A stretch of 64,000 nucleotides of DNA from Eudorina sp. 2006-703-Eu-15 (GCA_003117195.1 BDSI01000030.1:2501-66500); one strand, 5' to 3'; shown: positions 11,249 through 23,950, counted from the stretch's first letter. The notes: generated from the sequence alone by a model not told the origin. Numbers and translations are program-made.

Positions 11249-12671
11249 GTAATGTTCCTAGTGTATTCTTGCTACGTATGCATGCGAAGATGTACTTAAT
11301 AATGCCGTACAGTACAAAGTAGATCTAGTGGTGAAGGGCATTCGAAATTTTTGATAGCAAATATAGCACATGTAGAGATTTGCATAGCCTGACGAAGAGC
11401 AGACCGGCCTAACAGCTTAAACTGACAGCTACGTATCCATGTGGCTAGATGGGGCTGAGCTAGGGTCGGAACCGTCCTCACCAGACTGCTACACAGTCAC
11501 CAGCAAGGAAAACACGCAGCAGCAGCACCAGCAGCAGCGTAACAGCAGCATGCAGCGCGCTCAGGTGCACTGCTAATAAATCAATAATGTACGCCTCTGT
11601 GCTAAGGGATGGGCCAGGAGATTATGATTTTTGGGCGGGGCCCCACCGCGAAGCGTGTTCGTGGCGGGCCCTGCCGGCGCGTACTGCAGGTTGCTTGCTT
11701 GGTTTCGGGGCTACCTACCTATTGAGCTTACTTGCTGAATCTATGCACGCCGATCCACCTTCAACATCAACTAACGACACCCTCAATGGCACCTACCCAG
11801 TCACTCTTTTACACTCTTGCGCGGTAATGGAGTTTTCGTAGTAACGCAAACGGCCTGTACGGATGGTAGGGGGGCCCGACCTTTTTCCGGCTTCGTTCGT
11901 TCGAGCAAGCTGCCCCCGGCCCCTCTATCTACGTACTTGTCCCCTTACGTTGCACGCACCTGTCGTCATTGCTACGTGCATTGTTACCTATACCGGCGGC
12001 GGTCTGAATGAACAAATGTACAAACGTACCAACTGTTCAGTAGTGGTGTGTTAGTTCGTTGCCTAAACAACGCGACGTAGCGGTAGATAGATAGATAGGC
12101 GGCGACATACCGATGAATGTATCATGTATGCATGCTTCCGTTGCATAATAATCATTCCGGTAGCTGTACTACCTGGCATACGTATGTCCATCCTCCACGC
12201 AGGGACATCCCATGGTACTAATGGTACAGCCCCAAATGGAAGGACTCGTTTAACCTAAAATATACTAGCTAGGTGGACGTAGCGGAACATAGCCAGGTGG
12301 TTCCTGGCTGCCGTTCGTCGGTCTACGTATATGTATGTCACCGTTATTAGTTATGTTTACAGTGGCCAGCATGTACTGCATGTATGTAGTACGTACATGC
12401 AGTAACTGCATGCAGTCCTCGCTGCTGCCCCCCTGCTGTACCTGCTGTATGCACCTCATCCCGTCCCGTGTGGTCGTACTTCATGTTTGCCACCAGCAAA
12501 CAGTTACTTACATACAACTAACGCTCCGCCGTCGTTCTGAGCCATCCATGTATGCATCTGCTGAGAATGCATGCATGGATGGGTGACCAGCCAGGTTCTT
12601 ACCTCGCTAGCTCTTACTTGATTGTGATCTCCCGTATTCCATGTGTGCGTACATATACCTTCATGTTTCAG
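11249..12671 (+). other. Intron between modules 1 and 2 of gene A
   Basis: A 1.4-kb AT-richer interval with short CAGCAG runs (about 11516-11560), the inverted hairpin arm (11628-11656) and many ATGTATG/GTACGTA words. No other exon recognised. Confidence 0.5.
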
Positions 12672-12881
12672 ACCCTACGGGCTGTTCCGCGTCTCCCGGC
12701 TACACTACTGTGTTTCCCAACATGGCGATTGGCGGGGTCATGGGCGAATGTGGCCCGGTGGGAGGCCCCTGCTCAGGGGTGGTGCTCTTCCCGGAACAAG
12801 GTGTATCACAGCCCTTCCCCACTGACGGTATTTCAACAGTCCGTCTTCATCCTGGAGCCTGCACTTTTATCGCAGACACAG
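12672..12881 (+). CDS. Four-cysteine-module gene A, module 2 (delta type)
   Basis: A 210-bp exon, acceptor TTTCAG, donor ACAG|GTACGT, phase 1 on both sides. The module reads Cys1 in GCSASPGYTTVF, Cys2 in GECGP, Cys3 in GPCSGVVLF and Cys4 in GACTFIAD. It keeps the same skeleton as the other modules (Cys, Gly-Tyr, two central Cys, terminal Cys-Thr/Ser-aromatic) but with quite different sequence, so it is a divergent member. No transmembrane segment. Confidence 0.68.
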
Positions 12882-13504
12882 GTACGTACATACTTCACGG
12901 ATAATTGTGTTATAGTTACCATCAGCCATCCGTGGGTGGGGTGGGGTGGGTTGGGTTGGGTTGGGGTGGGGTGGGGTGGGGTGGGGTGGGGTGGGTTGGG
13001 TGGGGTGGGGTGGGGTGGGGTGGGGTGGGGTGGGGTGGGGTGGGGTGGGGGTGGGGTGGGGTGGGGTGGGGTGGGGTGGGGTGGGGTGGGTGGGGTGGGG
13101 TGGGGTGGGGTGGGGTGGGTGGGGTGGGGTGGGGTGGGGGGGGGTGGGGTGGGGTGGGGTGGGGTGGGGTGGGGTGGGGTGGGTGGGGTGGGGTGGGGTG
13201 GGGTGGGGTGGGTGGGGTGGGGTGGGTGGGGTGGGGTGGGGTGGGGTGGGGTGGGGTGGGGTGGGGGGGGGGGGGGGTGGGGTGGGGTGGGGGGGGGGGG
13301 GGGGGGGTGGGGTGGGGGGGTGGGGTGGGGTGGGCCTGGGGCCCCAAGTTTTCCATGTTGGCAATCTTAAAGTAGATAGAACCCAACTTAATGATGTTGG
13401 ATTATTTGTATCAAAAATGTTACAGTCACCATTGTTGCATATGTAGTGATGATGCATTTGCCTTTGGTATGCGAATGTATGTATGTACGGCTCTGCATAT
13501 TCAG
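12882..13504 (+). other. Intron between modules 2 and 3 of gene A
   Basis: A 623-bp intron, of which about 410 bp are the GGGGT array listed separately. The array is G-rich on the transcribed RNA. Confidence 0.6.
12933..13344 (+). repeat. (GGGGT)n array inside an intron, G-quadruplex-prone
   Basis: About 410 bp built of TGGGG with variants GGGTT and TGGG, and pure G runs of up to about 17 at the 3' end. Any four adjacent G tracts can form a quadruplex. It is not the algal telomere repeat (TTTTAGGG). Confidence 0.97.
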
Positions 13505-13738
13505 CTGCTGATTGTGTCCCCAAGTACGGCTGGACTACCATTTACAAGTCCTCCTTGGTGGGAGTCACCGACGCCGCGCATGGTGCCAGCACCGGTGTAA
13601 TCGGCACCGCGGCCGAGGCGGAGGCGCACTGCAGGGTTAACCCGCGCTGTACGGCATACGACACGACCGGAACCGTCGCGTTTGGCGGCTTGGTGGCGAC
13701 AACTGAAAAGAGCAGGAGCTGCACCTATACCAAGGACT
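13505..13738 (+). CDS. Four-cysteine-module gene A, module 3 (alpha type)
   Basis: A 234-bp exon, acceptor CATATTCAG, donor GACT|GTAAGT, phase 1 on both sides. It reads Cys1 in CVPKYGWTTIY, then GASTGVIGTAAEAEAHC (Cys2), NPRCTAYDTTG (Cys3) and SCTYTKD (Cys4). It is the near twin of the minus-strand exon 20954-21181, sharing the runs CVPKYGW, GIGTAAEAEAHCRVNPRCTAYDTTG-like sequence and VAFGG. The central C-x5-C-x-A-x-D segment resembles the core of PAN/apple modules. Strong conservation of the pair suggests recent duplication or selection on this module. Confidence 0.75.
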
Positions 13739-14142
13739 GTAAGTATAGATATGATTATGCTGAAATATTTGTAATTCGTGGGTTCGTGGCCCGGTGTGTG
13801 GAGGCGGCGCGCGCATCCTCATCACACAGCAGCAGCAGTGTCCGCCTGTATGATGATCCAATCAATCTATCATAATTCAATTCAATACAATGTTAGTACA
13901 TAATGAATTATTATATTTAATTAAAATCAATATATTATATTATATTATATTATATTATATTATATTATGCTATATTATATTATATTATGCTATATTATAT
14001 TATATTATATTATATTATATTATATTATATTATATTATATTATATTATATTATATTATATTATATTATATTATATTATATTATATTATATTATATTATAT
14101 TATATTATATTATATTATATTATATTATATTATATTATACAG
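13739..14142 (+). other. Last intron of gene A with (TATAT)n array
   Basis: Donor GTAAGT at 13739 and acceptor TTATACAG at 14142. The 13931-14139 part is the pentanucleotide array. Confidence 0.5.
13931..14139. repeat. (TATAT)n pentanucleotide array
   Basis: About 40 copies of TATAT with two GC-containing variants (TATGC) at about 13968 and 13988. Confidence 0.97.
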
Positions 14143-14180
14143 ACAATATCCGCGCGCCCCGCCCTGCGCTGTGTGTATAA
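14143..14180 (+). CDS. Four-cysteine-module gene A, possible terminal exon
   Basis: After the acceptor TATACAG, a phase-1 reading gives NIRAPRPALCV and a TAA at 14178-14180. The phase matches the donor of module 3. The exon is short and unsupported by homology, so this end is tentative. Confidence 0.3.
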
Positions 14181-15057
14181 ACTCTCTGCGATAATCAAAC
14201 CTGTGCGGCCTTAACCTGATCCCCTTTCAACTGATAGCAGTAGCACCTAGGTATCATATTGTGTTGTGTAGGACATTACGCGTCTGAGCTCCAACGCGGT
14301 ATCAATATAATAAGTACGTGCGCCAACCTAGGAATACTAGGAATGCGTGGTGGAACCTAGAGGCCTACCTTAAGAATGGTGGTGCACAACAAATCAAGTG
14401 GGCTTCCCACCGCCCAGTTATAAGATTATAAGCCAGTACATATATATGTCGCCGCTGCACAGCTGAGCGAGCCTGACGGACGCGGATTGGACCAGCATCA
14501 GCTGCTGCTGGTCAGGATCCACGTGCACGCGTTTGGTAGCTTGTATTTGTGCGTATTGCGTCTTAATTTTAAATAATGTACATAAAGCTCCCTTCGTCGT
14601 TTCTATTGTACCTGCTGTATATAGTGTATATCTACACGACTTCGATAATAGTAAATAGACAGCTACGTCCCATGAGATGCACGCATGGCACAGATATGTA
14701 GTCACTTCGCTCATTATTATTTTCTCCTCCGTCAATCTATATACCGTCAGCTGACGGTCCGTATTTACAATTGTTGGCCTCGCCTCTCGGAGGCTCCACT
14801 GGTCCCCTGCGCATGTGTGTGTGCCCCTCTTGCTCCCGTCTATCTTGCTTGCATTTGTTTATTAGCATGTCGTACATGTCGTATTACCCACCCGTGATCG
14901 ATATCCATTGTGAATATCATTATTTATACTGCATCGATCTGCGCGTCCCATCTTCCCTTGGACTGTCATTGCATGTAAATATGGAACAATCGTCACCGCT
15001 ACGCGCGTATGCTACTCCAACATGATGACCAGTCTGCCTTCGTCTGTATTTTTTTCC
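14181..15057. other. Gap: no gene recognised
   Basis: AT-richer sequence with short ORFs that show no recognisable sense. A TGTAA lies at about 14974 and could belong to the plus-strand gene. Confidence 0.4.
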
Positions 15058-15383
15058 AGCGTCTATAGACAGGAGCATCGTCTAATAGACGATGGGCCTC
15101 AATAGATGGACTATAGTCAATGCCGTCTATAGACATTGTCTATAGCCGATGTCGACTATAGTGATGGACTATTGCCATCGTCTATAGCTGGCATCGACTA
15201 TTGTGATCGACTATGGCCATCGTCTATAGCTGGCATCGTCTATTGCGATCGACTATGGCAATCGACTGTAGATGGATCGTCTATTGTGATCGACTATCCC
15301 CATAGACTATAGATGGACTATCGACTATCCCCATAGACTATATAATCGCAAATAAATAGATGGACTATAGATAGTTTTCCATT
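15058..15383. repeat. Block built on the word CTATAG / GACTAT
   Basis: About 20 copies of (A/G)(T/A)CTAT in both orientations, spaced roughly 12-20 bp, for example GTCTATAGCTGGCATCG and GACTATGGCCATCG. The core CTATAG is palindromic, so the block is full of short inverted repeats. It ends exactly where a LINE fragment begins. Confidence 0.85.
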
Positions 15384-15393
15384 TTACAGACGT

Positions 15394-17250
<1,857 letters not shown>

Positions 17251-17790
17251 TGATACTTGCCTAATGCAGTGCTGTATGCGCACAGTTCTTTGATTGGCGC
17301 GTATTTACAAGAATGGCTGTTGCTTACTTGTCGTGGAGGTGTATATGTAGTATATGTGGTGTATGTTCGTTCATTGTCCATCCAGAGCATTTTAGAAAAT
17401 CAGTTATATGTTACGAAGATATTTGCGAATCACAGGTCTCACAGGTTATTAGATGTGCGCCGCGAGGGCACGCACGCAGTTGAGCAGTACCATAATAACT
17501 TCAGTTAAGTGTGAGGACGAACACATATATTCCTGGCGCGCTGCTGGTAACCTGGTGTAGTGGCCGGTATGGCTGCGTGAACCCCCCTCCCCCCCCCCCC
17601 GCGGGTGGTGGACTCCTCGGAGGATGGGTGCGCAGTCCTTGGTAGGGGTTGATGAGACGAGGCACCTACGAGCTATCTGGGCCCGTTGGAACACCCGGTC
17701 GGGAAACGGGTCCACCTTGTAACGGTAGGTTACAAAATATCTTCAAGATAAAGACCTTTTATTGTTCATCATGCGTTGCAGAACATAATA
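17251..17790 (+). repeat. Dispersed repeat R1, copy 1, interrupted by a SINE
   Basis: TGATACTTGCCTAATGCAGTGCTGTATGCGC... to about 17505, then TTAAGTGTGAGGACGAACACA, and after the SINE (17531-17733) the 3' part AAGATAAAGACC...TATCATGCGT-like. The same parts in the same order occur at 28638-29590, where a different insertion sits inside. I cannot name the family. Confidence 0.75.
17531..17733 (+). mobile_element. SINE-like element S1, copy 1 (5'-truncated)
   Basis: GGTAACCTGGTGTAGTGGCC... to GGGTCCACCTTGTAACGG is about 90 percent identical by eye to the body of the element at 17946-18263, but lacks the tRNA-like head. It splits repeat R1. Confidence 0.75.
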
Positions 17791-17945
17791 CAACATACAG
17801 CAGCGAGTACGCGGATCACGGTTGCCACTTGCTCGATGCGTTATGAACGAAGTCGTTGACATCCGTCCAGGATATGGCGGCTGCGTGCGACCGTACGTGT
17901 GCTGAGTGCGTGGACGGACGGCGGACAACGAACTAACACAACATC

Positions 17946-18263
17946 GGGGGTGGTCTAATGGGAAAGACACTGGCATTCCGTCTGCTGTCCAGAGATCGGT
18001 GGTTCGAATCCCCGTCCCCTCTCCACCGTGTGATTAGCTAGGCGGGTCTGGCGCGGTTTCCAGGAGAGGCAATCCTGGCGCTATGGTAACCTGGTGTAGT
18101 GGCCGGTATGGCTGCGTGACCCCCCCGCGGGTGATGGAGGATGGGTGCGCAGTCCTTGGTAGGAGTTGATGAGACGAGGCACCTACGAGCTATCTGGGCC
18201 CGTTGGTACACCCGGTCGGGATACGGGTCCACCTTGTAACTAACGGTTACATTACATTACAAC
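17946..18263 (+). mobile_element. SINE-like element S1, copy 2, with tRNA-derived head
   Basis: It begins with a tRNA-like sequence holding an A-box (TGGTCTAATGG) and a B-box (GGTTCGAATCC, 18001-18011), internal RNA polymerase III promoter elements. A body shared with copy 1 follows, then the tail CTTGTAAC...(TTACA)n. Its T-arm stem does not pair well, so it is a SINE head and not a working tRNA. Confidence 0.78.
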
Positions 18264-19401
18264 ATCAACTATTTGGACCGAACCTACATCGGAATCTTGA
18301 AATAAAGTGTCGGGGGGAGTCTTGCGGTGTGCGGGGCCTGCTCCTGATGAGGGATGAGGCACGGGTTCCCCGGCCTCTGCCTGTTTGTATTCCGGTTATC
18401 CGACCCGGGGCTCAAGTTGGGGACCTGGCCTGCCCTCAGATTGGGTAGGAGGTAGGCAGGGCTCCCGTTGCCAGTGGTATGTTATTGCTTGGCCTAGGTA
18501 TTTCTTCTGATGTGGGCTACTCCACTAGCGGTCGCTGGGCAGTGTCACGAGCCAGGCGTGGGTCTTCCAAGACCTCGAGAGGGTGCTATGCAGCGTTGGG
18601 TGCCTCAGGGGTGGCGGTAGCTGGGTGATGGGGTGCCTGTGTGGGCGACCTCCCCTGTGCTTGGCTTTATCCACTTCTGGGGATTTTACCCTCTGCTGTG
18701 CCTATCCCTTTGGTAGTGTTGCCCCGCTGCGCGCCTCTGCTTGCTTCGGTGTCTGGCTGGGTGGGGTCATGGCCCGGTGTGTTTTTTGGTGCGGCGTTGA
18801 GGTGTGGAGGTGTCCTGCCGCCTTGGCGGTGGGGCCTGCTGGGGCTTGCCCTGGTATACACCGGTGATCCCTTTGGGGTCCGCTGTAACGTTCCTTCATT
18901 CATTCATCGGAATAATTACCAGCAGCGTATGACACACATTACACACATACATAACACGGTACTCGAACGACAAGTGAAGGGCGGGCTTCGTTACGTTGTT
19001 ACAACCTTAGGCACGCAGGGCCCGGATGGAATATAGATGGAACGAAAGCTATCCACACTGTAACGATCGACCCTACAGCAACAACTAACAACCATTGCGG
19101 ACTACTACATACATGATCGCATGTATGTATGTATGTATATGTAAGCAACGCAATCCCTCCCCGAGTTTGGAAACATGACCACTTGGACTACTGGCCTTGC
19201 TTGTACATGCCGGACGCACCGAACCTACCGTTCTGCAAGCAAGCCGAAGCAAGCCGAAGCAAGCCTGCCAATCGCCAATAGATAGTCGGGTCGCTCTTTT
19301 GTTCCGGGCCGATCGATTTCATTTGCACCACCAACTGCGCAACGAATGAATCTGCTGATGACGACGAGCGACCGATCAATAGATAGATACGTACATACGT
19401 C
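18264..19401. other. Gap: no gene recognised
   Basis: 18300-18870 is GC-richer with an open plus-strand frame (18583-18867) of no recognisable sense, possibly transposon debris. 18870-19400 is likely 3' flank or UTR of module gene B; a minus-strand TGTAA lies at about 18995. Confidence 0.35.
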
Positions 19402-19643
19402 CTAAGTATACGTGCTGCCTACAACAATCCTCACGTAAGTGCACATGCCCGCAAATGGGACATCTACCGTCTCCGGCATGGTGACCCAGGTGTTCCTCAG
19501 CGTGTCGAAACCCATGCAGGTCGGTTCCTTGAGGCACCAGTCGTACAGGTCGGTGGGGCACAGGTCGGTCTTGCGAGGGCCGTCCGCTGCCGTGGCGGTG
19601 GTGTAACCCGAGACGGAGTAGAAGCCCGCCCGGGGCGGGCACG
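19402..19643 (-). CDS. Four-cysteine-module gene B, last module (epsilon type) and stop
   Basis: The exon starts after acceptor GACCAG at phase 1. The module reads ACPPRAGFYSVSGYTT (Cys1), LCPTDLYDWC, EPTCMGFDT and GMCTYVR (last Cys). It keeps the general skeleton but carries two extra cysteines. No phase-1 donor follows CTYVR; instead the frame runs IVVGSTYT to TAG at 19404-19402, so this appears to be the C-terminal exon. An alternative phase-0 donor (TAC|GTGAGG) cannot be excluded. Confidence 0.65.
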
Positions 19644-19829
19644 CTGGTCGGTGGACATGCGATCGGTGGATGGGTGGGGCATCACAGATGGACGGATGGC
19701 AGCATCAAACGCTTGGTAGGAGGAGATAGACCGACAGAGATCGGCGGGCTAGATCGGTACCGTACGTCACAATGGTGAGCGTTGGCGCGCGACAATATGT
19801 ACGTCGCCAGTAGTGTAGCCAGTGCGTGC

Positions 19830-19982
19830 GTAGGTAGATATATAGATACGCAGGCCTACAGGTAGATAGATACGCATGCCTACAGGTAGATAGATACGCA
19901 TGCCTACAGGTAGATAGATAGATACGCATGCCTACAGGTAGATAGATATATACTCATGCCTACAGGTAGATAGATACGCATG
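19830..19982. repeat. 24-bp minisatellite
   Basis: About five to six copies of GTAGATAGATACGCATGCCTACAG with 4-bp expansions of GATA, in the last intron of module gene B. Confidence 0.9.
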
Positions 19983-20009
19983 GTAGCTAGAACGGCATGT
20001 GCATCGCTA

Positions 20010-20092
20010 GATGTTATTATAGTTATTAGCTATGTTAGTTATGTCAGCTATCTTAGTTATGTTAGCTATGTTAGTTATGTAAGCTATGTTGA
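20010..20092. repeat. Imperfect GTTAGTTATGTNAGCTAT repeat
   Basis: Alternating TTAGTTATGT and AGCTATGT words, about five copies, in the intron between modules. Confidence 0.7.
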
Positions 20093-20953
20093 ATACGAAT
20101 GAATGAATGAATGAACGAACGCTACATACAGCGGATCCGAGTGAAAGGGATCAACGGTGTATGTATACCAGGGCATGGTCTACATGGTCAGCTATGCTAT
20201 GTTAGCTAGCAAGCATGCATGCATGCATGCGTGCGTGGGCGCTTGCTTGACAATTGGCGTGTACGTATTCGTCAAGGCAGGAGTAAAGTTGTTCTGTGGG
20301 ACGGTGTGTTCAAGCGCCGCGCACGCAATCAGCCAGGCATGCATGTGACTTCTTATTGTACCTTCCAAAACACTTGCCCAAATAATTTACGTAATCCACT
20401 GTACCATCCTTACTTGCTTTGCAATGATAAATCCACGCGGTCCCCGCCTCCAAACATACGTAACACCTCCCCGGTAAAAAAACACTCCTCCATTCGTTGC
20501 GTAACCCAGCGTTACAGCGTGGCTCCTCGCTCGGAAGAAGCCAGGTAACCCAGCCAGCAGCCTCCCGTGAACTGAACGACGGAGCCTTCGTTAGATATTA
20601 CCAACAAACTGTATGTATATGTGCCCAAGTAGCCCTAGCGGACACAGCCTCCGTCCCCCGCCCGCCGCGCGCGACTAGTGCGACAAGAGTTGGAGCAAGT
20701 AGATAGGGCAACGGATGGGTGGCAGCACCAGGACCTACCCCTGCCTTGTTTTCCGGACCTCAAACAAAGAACGACAATCACGACGTACGCACGGCAACTA
20801 GCTAGATAGTTTGAATGTATGAATATGTGGCTACGTGCATGGGGTATGTCAAGCCCGCTCCCCACACGCCCTTATCGGTTGTTCTCCAATATATGTGTGT
20901 GGCCCTTTATTGCTTGCTTGTGCAAGTACGTACGTGCGTACGAACGAACTTAC
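20093..20953 (-). other. Intron of module gene B, no exon seen
   Basis: Together with the two repeat blocks this fills the 1.3-kb interval between the alpha and epsilon modules. No other module signature found on the minus strand. Confidence 0.45.
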
Positions 20954-21181
20954 GGTCCTTGACATAGGTGCAGACGCCGTCAGTAGAGGTATAACTCGAC
21001 ACGCCGCCGAACGCGACGGCGCCGGTGGTGTCGTATGCCGTACAGCGCGGGTTGACCCTGCAGTGCGCCTCCGCCTCGGCCGCGGTGCCGATGGTGCCGG
21101 TGCTGGCGCCGAGCGCGGCGTCGGAGATACCCACCACAGCAGTCTGGTACACCGTTCTCCAGCCGTACTTGGGGACGCAAG
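20954..21181 (-). CDS. Four-cysteine-module gene B, module alpha
   Basis: A 228-bp exon on the minus strand, acceptor CCATGCAG, donor GACC|GTAAGT, phase 1 at both ends. It reads CVPKYGWRTVYQTAVVGIS, then AAEAEAHCRVNPRCTAYDTTG and GVCTYVKD. It is the close twin of the plus-strand exon 13505-13738, including the donor sequence (AAGGAC|C or T then GTAAGT). Four cysteines in the family positions predict two disulfides. Confidence 0.78.
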
Positions 21182-21469
21182 CTGCATGGCAAACATACAT
21201 CATGTTCGTCACACCTTTATGGATCGCCAGGTAGGTTTAGTAGGTTCGTTCACCAAGATGCACGCATCAAAGACGGCCATGCATGCACGTACATACGGGC
21301 GGCACGTACTGCGTACATACGTACATACGTATGTACGGAGTGTACGACCTATCAAACAGGTCTTCCAAGCACACCCGCAAGCAAGCCCGCCGCCTTGCTT
21401 ATTACTTCCCTTACTTCCCTCCCTGCTGGCCGCCCTCCTGTCCCTCCTGCCCGGCTGATAACCACTCAC

Positions 21470-21718
21470 CGGTCCCAGTCGCTGTGTTCTTGACGTAGCT
21501 GCACCATCCTGGAGCGATGAGAAAATCAGTAATAGCTGTGGTAGTGAAAATGGCTCTGGTAGACCCAGCCAATGTCATGACTCCAGTACAGGTGCTGCTG
21601 CTGCTGCATGCGGATAGCGCCGTGGAGCTGTCAACCCTGGCAGGATAGCGTTCGACGACACGGTAGAATGTGTTGGGGACCAGCGTGTAGCCGGCGACCT
21701 CCGAGCAACCATCGGGGA
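21470..21718 (-). CDS. Four-cysteine-module gene B, module gamma
   Basis: A 249-bp minus-strand exon, acceptor CATGTCAG, donor ACCG|GTGAGT, phase 1 at both ends. It reads DGCSEVAGYTLVPNTFYRV (Cys1), LSACSSSSTCTGVMTL (Cys2, Cys3) and APGWCSYVKN (Cys4). It is the clearest example of the shared skeleton with an otherwise unrelated sequence. Confidence 0.75.
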
Positions 21719-22950
21719 CTGACATGCAGGCAGGTGAGGTCATGAGCGGGGGCGGGCACATCACAAGGCACAATCAAGCACAAGAAATACGCGGAAGGGC
21801 GTGGGTTAAAGCTGACACTTACATACGTATTCACGAACAAAACTTGCGTCTAGTTCGAAGATATAAGGATTACTACTGGTGGTATCAACGTTCTCTGTCC
21901 AGCAAGCTCCCAAGCAAACCTTCGCCAGGACTATTTAGACTATTATGTCCTGTTGCTTACGTAGACGGCCGTAACTCTTTCGAAGGTCGTACGCCTCGCT
22001 GCTGGCGAGCCCACCAGCGTAACGAATCACGCTAACCACGCAAGCAAATGAATACAACAGGCACCTATCGCGACAGGTGTTGCTACCTCTGGCATTAGCG
22101 ACCAGGTGTTACAACACCACCTACACTACCTCTGTATGAAGCTCCATATAACTCGCTCTATCTGTCATCAATTACGTACTGTATGTGGCGTCGTCGTAAC
22201 ACGGTCGTTGCGTCTACGAGCGCCTTCGTTTCAGCACGCACATTTGGCCTCAACCACCAACGAACTGTTAAGTCGCACTTGACGAACGCTCACCACTCGT
22301 TATTAAAGCTTGCGAACTCGCATCTCACAGTCAGCAAAGGCTTCGTATTCTACTGAGAAAATTGAACAAACTACAGATGCTATGTTTTATATGTTTCGAA
22401 GGGCATTCCTGTGACGATCCCGCAGGGGTAGGACGCCAACGTACGGCGTACAGACACAAAGGTACACCCAAACATTTTCACGTCCTATCGATAGCCCCTC
22501 CTGGATCACGGTGTCCTGCTGTGAGAGTCACGGGTAGCTGGTATGAGGACGCAGCGCCCGCGGCTGTCTCCGTCGGATATATACCACGTTTGGTACGGTG
22601 TTGTGCGACTGTACGGCAATGAGTAATATGTTTTACCTTACCGAGATAGCGAGATATAGAGCGAGATATAGCGAGAAACGAGAGATATGCACAACGGATG
22701 GAAGACTTGAATCCTCTAGTACGACACCACCAGCACCGAGCCTTCATCATTTCCACCTACACCAAGCCTACAACCGCGAAGTAACTTGTGTTTGCTTGAC
22801 GAGGGTTTGGGCAGGGGGTCTCGTCAGGCTGCTGGCGCACGGAGGGGATAGTCGTAAGCGTGACCGACGGACCTAAGGCTGCCGCTTGTAACCCTAAGTA
22901 CGGGACTGTATGTACGTGGCCGTACAAGTACATGGAATCTATCCACCGAA
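21719..22950 (-). other. Gap inside the long intron of module gene B
   Basis: Part of a 3.5-kb intron between the gamma and beta modules. No further module exon, no RNA gene seen. Confidence 0.45.
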
Positions 22951-23290
22951 CTTGGCCATTCCCTAAGGCATCGAGTCTGTGACCATGAGGTCACCGGTTC
23001 GATCCGGGTCGGGACAAAATGGTTGAGAAATGGGGAGTCCCGATTGGACAGCCCGGCTCTTCAGTCGCGTCCGAGTCCACACCCGGTGTAAGTGGCCTTG
23101 AGCCACGGTTAAAGGGATAGCCCGATATGTGCGCGTCAAGCGGGTCGGGCCAATGGGTCCGGCCACACACCAGGAGACGGTTCGGGGGCCTGGTAACACG
23201 GATAGGGGCCGCAGGCGGATACCTGCGTGAACAAAATACTGGTGACCAATGTCGACTCCCAATCCTTAAATCGGCGGTCCACTTAACACA
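22950..23290 (+). mobile_element. tRNA-derived SINE-like element, second family
   Basis: Contains GTCACCGGTTCGATCCGGGTCGGGA (B-box at about 22993-23003) preceded by a tRNA-like GGCATCGAGTCTGTGACCATGAGG, then about 270 bp of unique body and a CTTT-rich tail after 23310. No clear A-box. It lies in the long intron of module gene B. Confidence 0.5.
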
Positions 23291-23334
23291 CTAGAGGTCC
23301 AGGAGTAAAGCTTGCTTTCTTTCTTTCTTTCTAC

Positions 23335-23510
23335 GTGGAACCTAAGGCGATCTGCGCCGAAGTGAGTCGAAACGGTGGAGACGTATCCAAGCCGTTTGTT
23401 TACAATCCCAGAAGTGGAGGCATTTACGATATAAAACCGCACGGTGGTGACAGCCCTGTACCTCAAACTCTTAATTTAGACACACAGATAGATTCAGCAA
23501 TGGTATATAT
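23335..23510 (+). other. Possible coding fragment, unidentified
   Basis: An open frame reads EPKAICAEVSRNGGDVSKPF and on to NLDTQIDSAM, with protein-like composition. It is followed by a possible 54-bp intron (GTATAT...CTCACAG) and a second open piece (DAKSSLRCLPDWIATFLPL). The phases do not join cleanly, so it may be a decayed or captured gene fragment. It lies inside the intron of module gene B, on the other strand. Confidence 0.3.
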
Positions 23511-23950
23511 GAAAATTTGGGTTGTTTTGTGCGATATGCGAATTTTATTCTCACAGATGCCAAGTCGTCCCTTCGGTGTCTTCCCGACTGGATCGCCACA
23601 TTCCTGCCATTAACGTGCGCTGCGGGTGCCTCGCCTGTGCTTAGTAAGAGTTGCAAAATGGCCTACTGCATGTATTCATTTTGTGAGAAATTATTGCGAG
23701 ATGCCTTCGAGTGTTTTTGAAATTATCTGCGAGGGATCCATTCGAGTTTTTCTTTACACTTTGCGTGGCCCCCAACAGTTCATTATTTATTCGCAAAAAG
23801 ATTGAATCGATACGGTATGGGATCACGTAGTAGGATAGTTATCGTAGGTGCATGTATGGGATCGCATAGTAGGTGCACGCAGGAGCGAGGTCATTTATAG
23901 TAGGTGCATGCAGGAGATTCTAGGTATTCGTACCAATACCTGCTAGACTT

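Noticed and set aside
12933..13344. Internal telomere repeat
   Set aside because: The unit is GGGGT, not TTTTAGGG or TTTAGGG.
12905..13541. Open frames of Gly-Trp-Gly or Pro-Thr-Pro repeats
   Set aside because: They are produced by the GGGGT array, which lies between a good donor and a good acceptor.
17946..18025. tRNA gene
   Set aside because: A- and B-boxes are present but the T stem does not pair and the sequence continues into a repeated body, so it is a SINE head.
18583..18867. Plus-strand gene
   Set aside because: An open frame only; sense is Gly/Cys/Leu-rich without motif and lies between repeats.
22950..23040. tRNA gene
   Set aside because: A good B-box but no proper acceptor stem or A-box; it continues into a SINE-like body.
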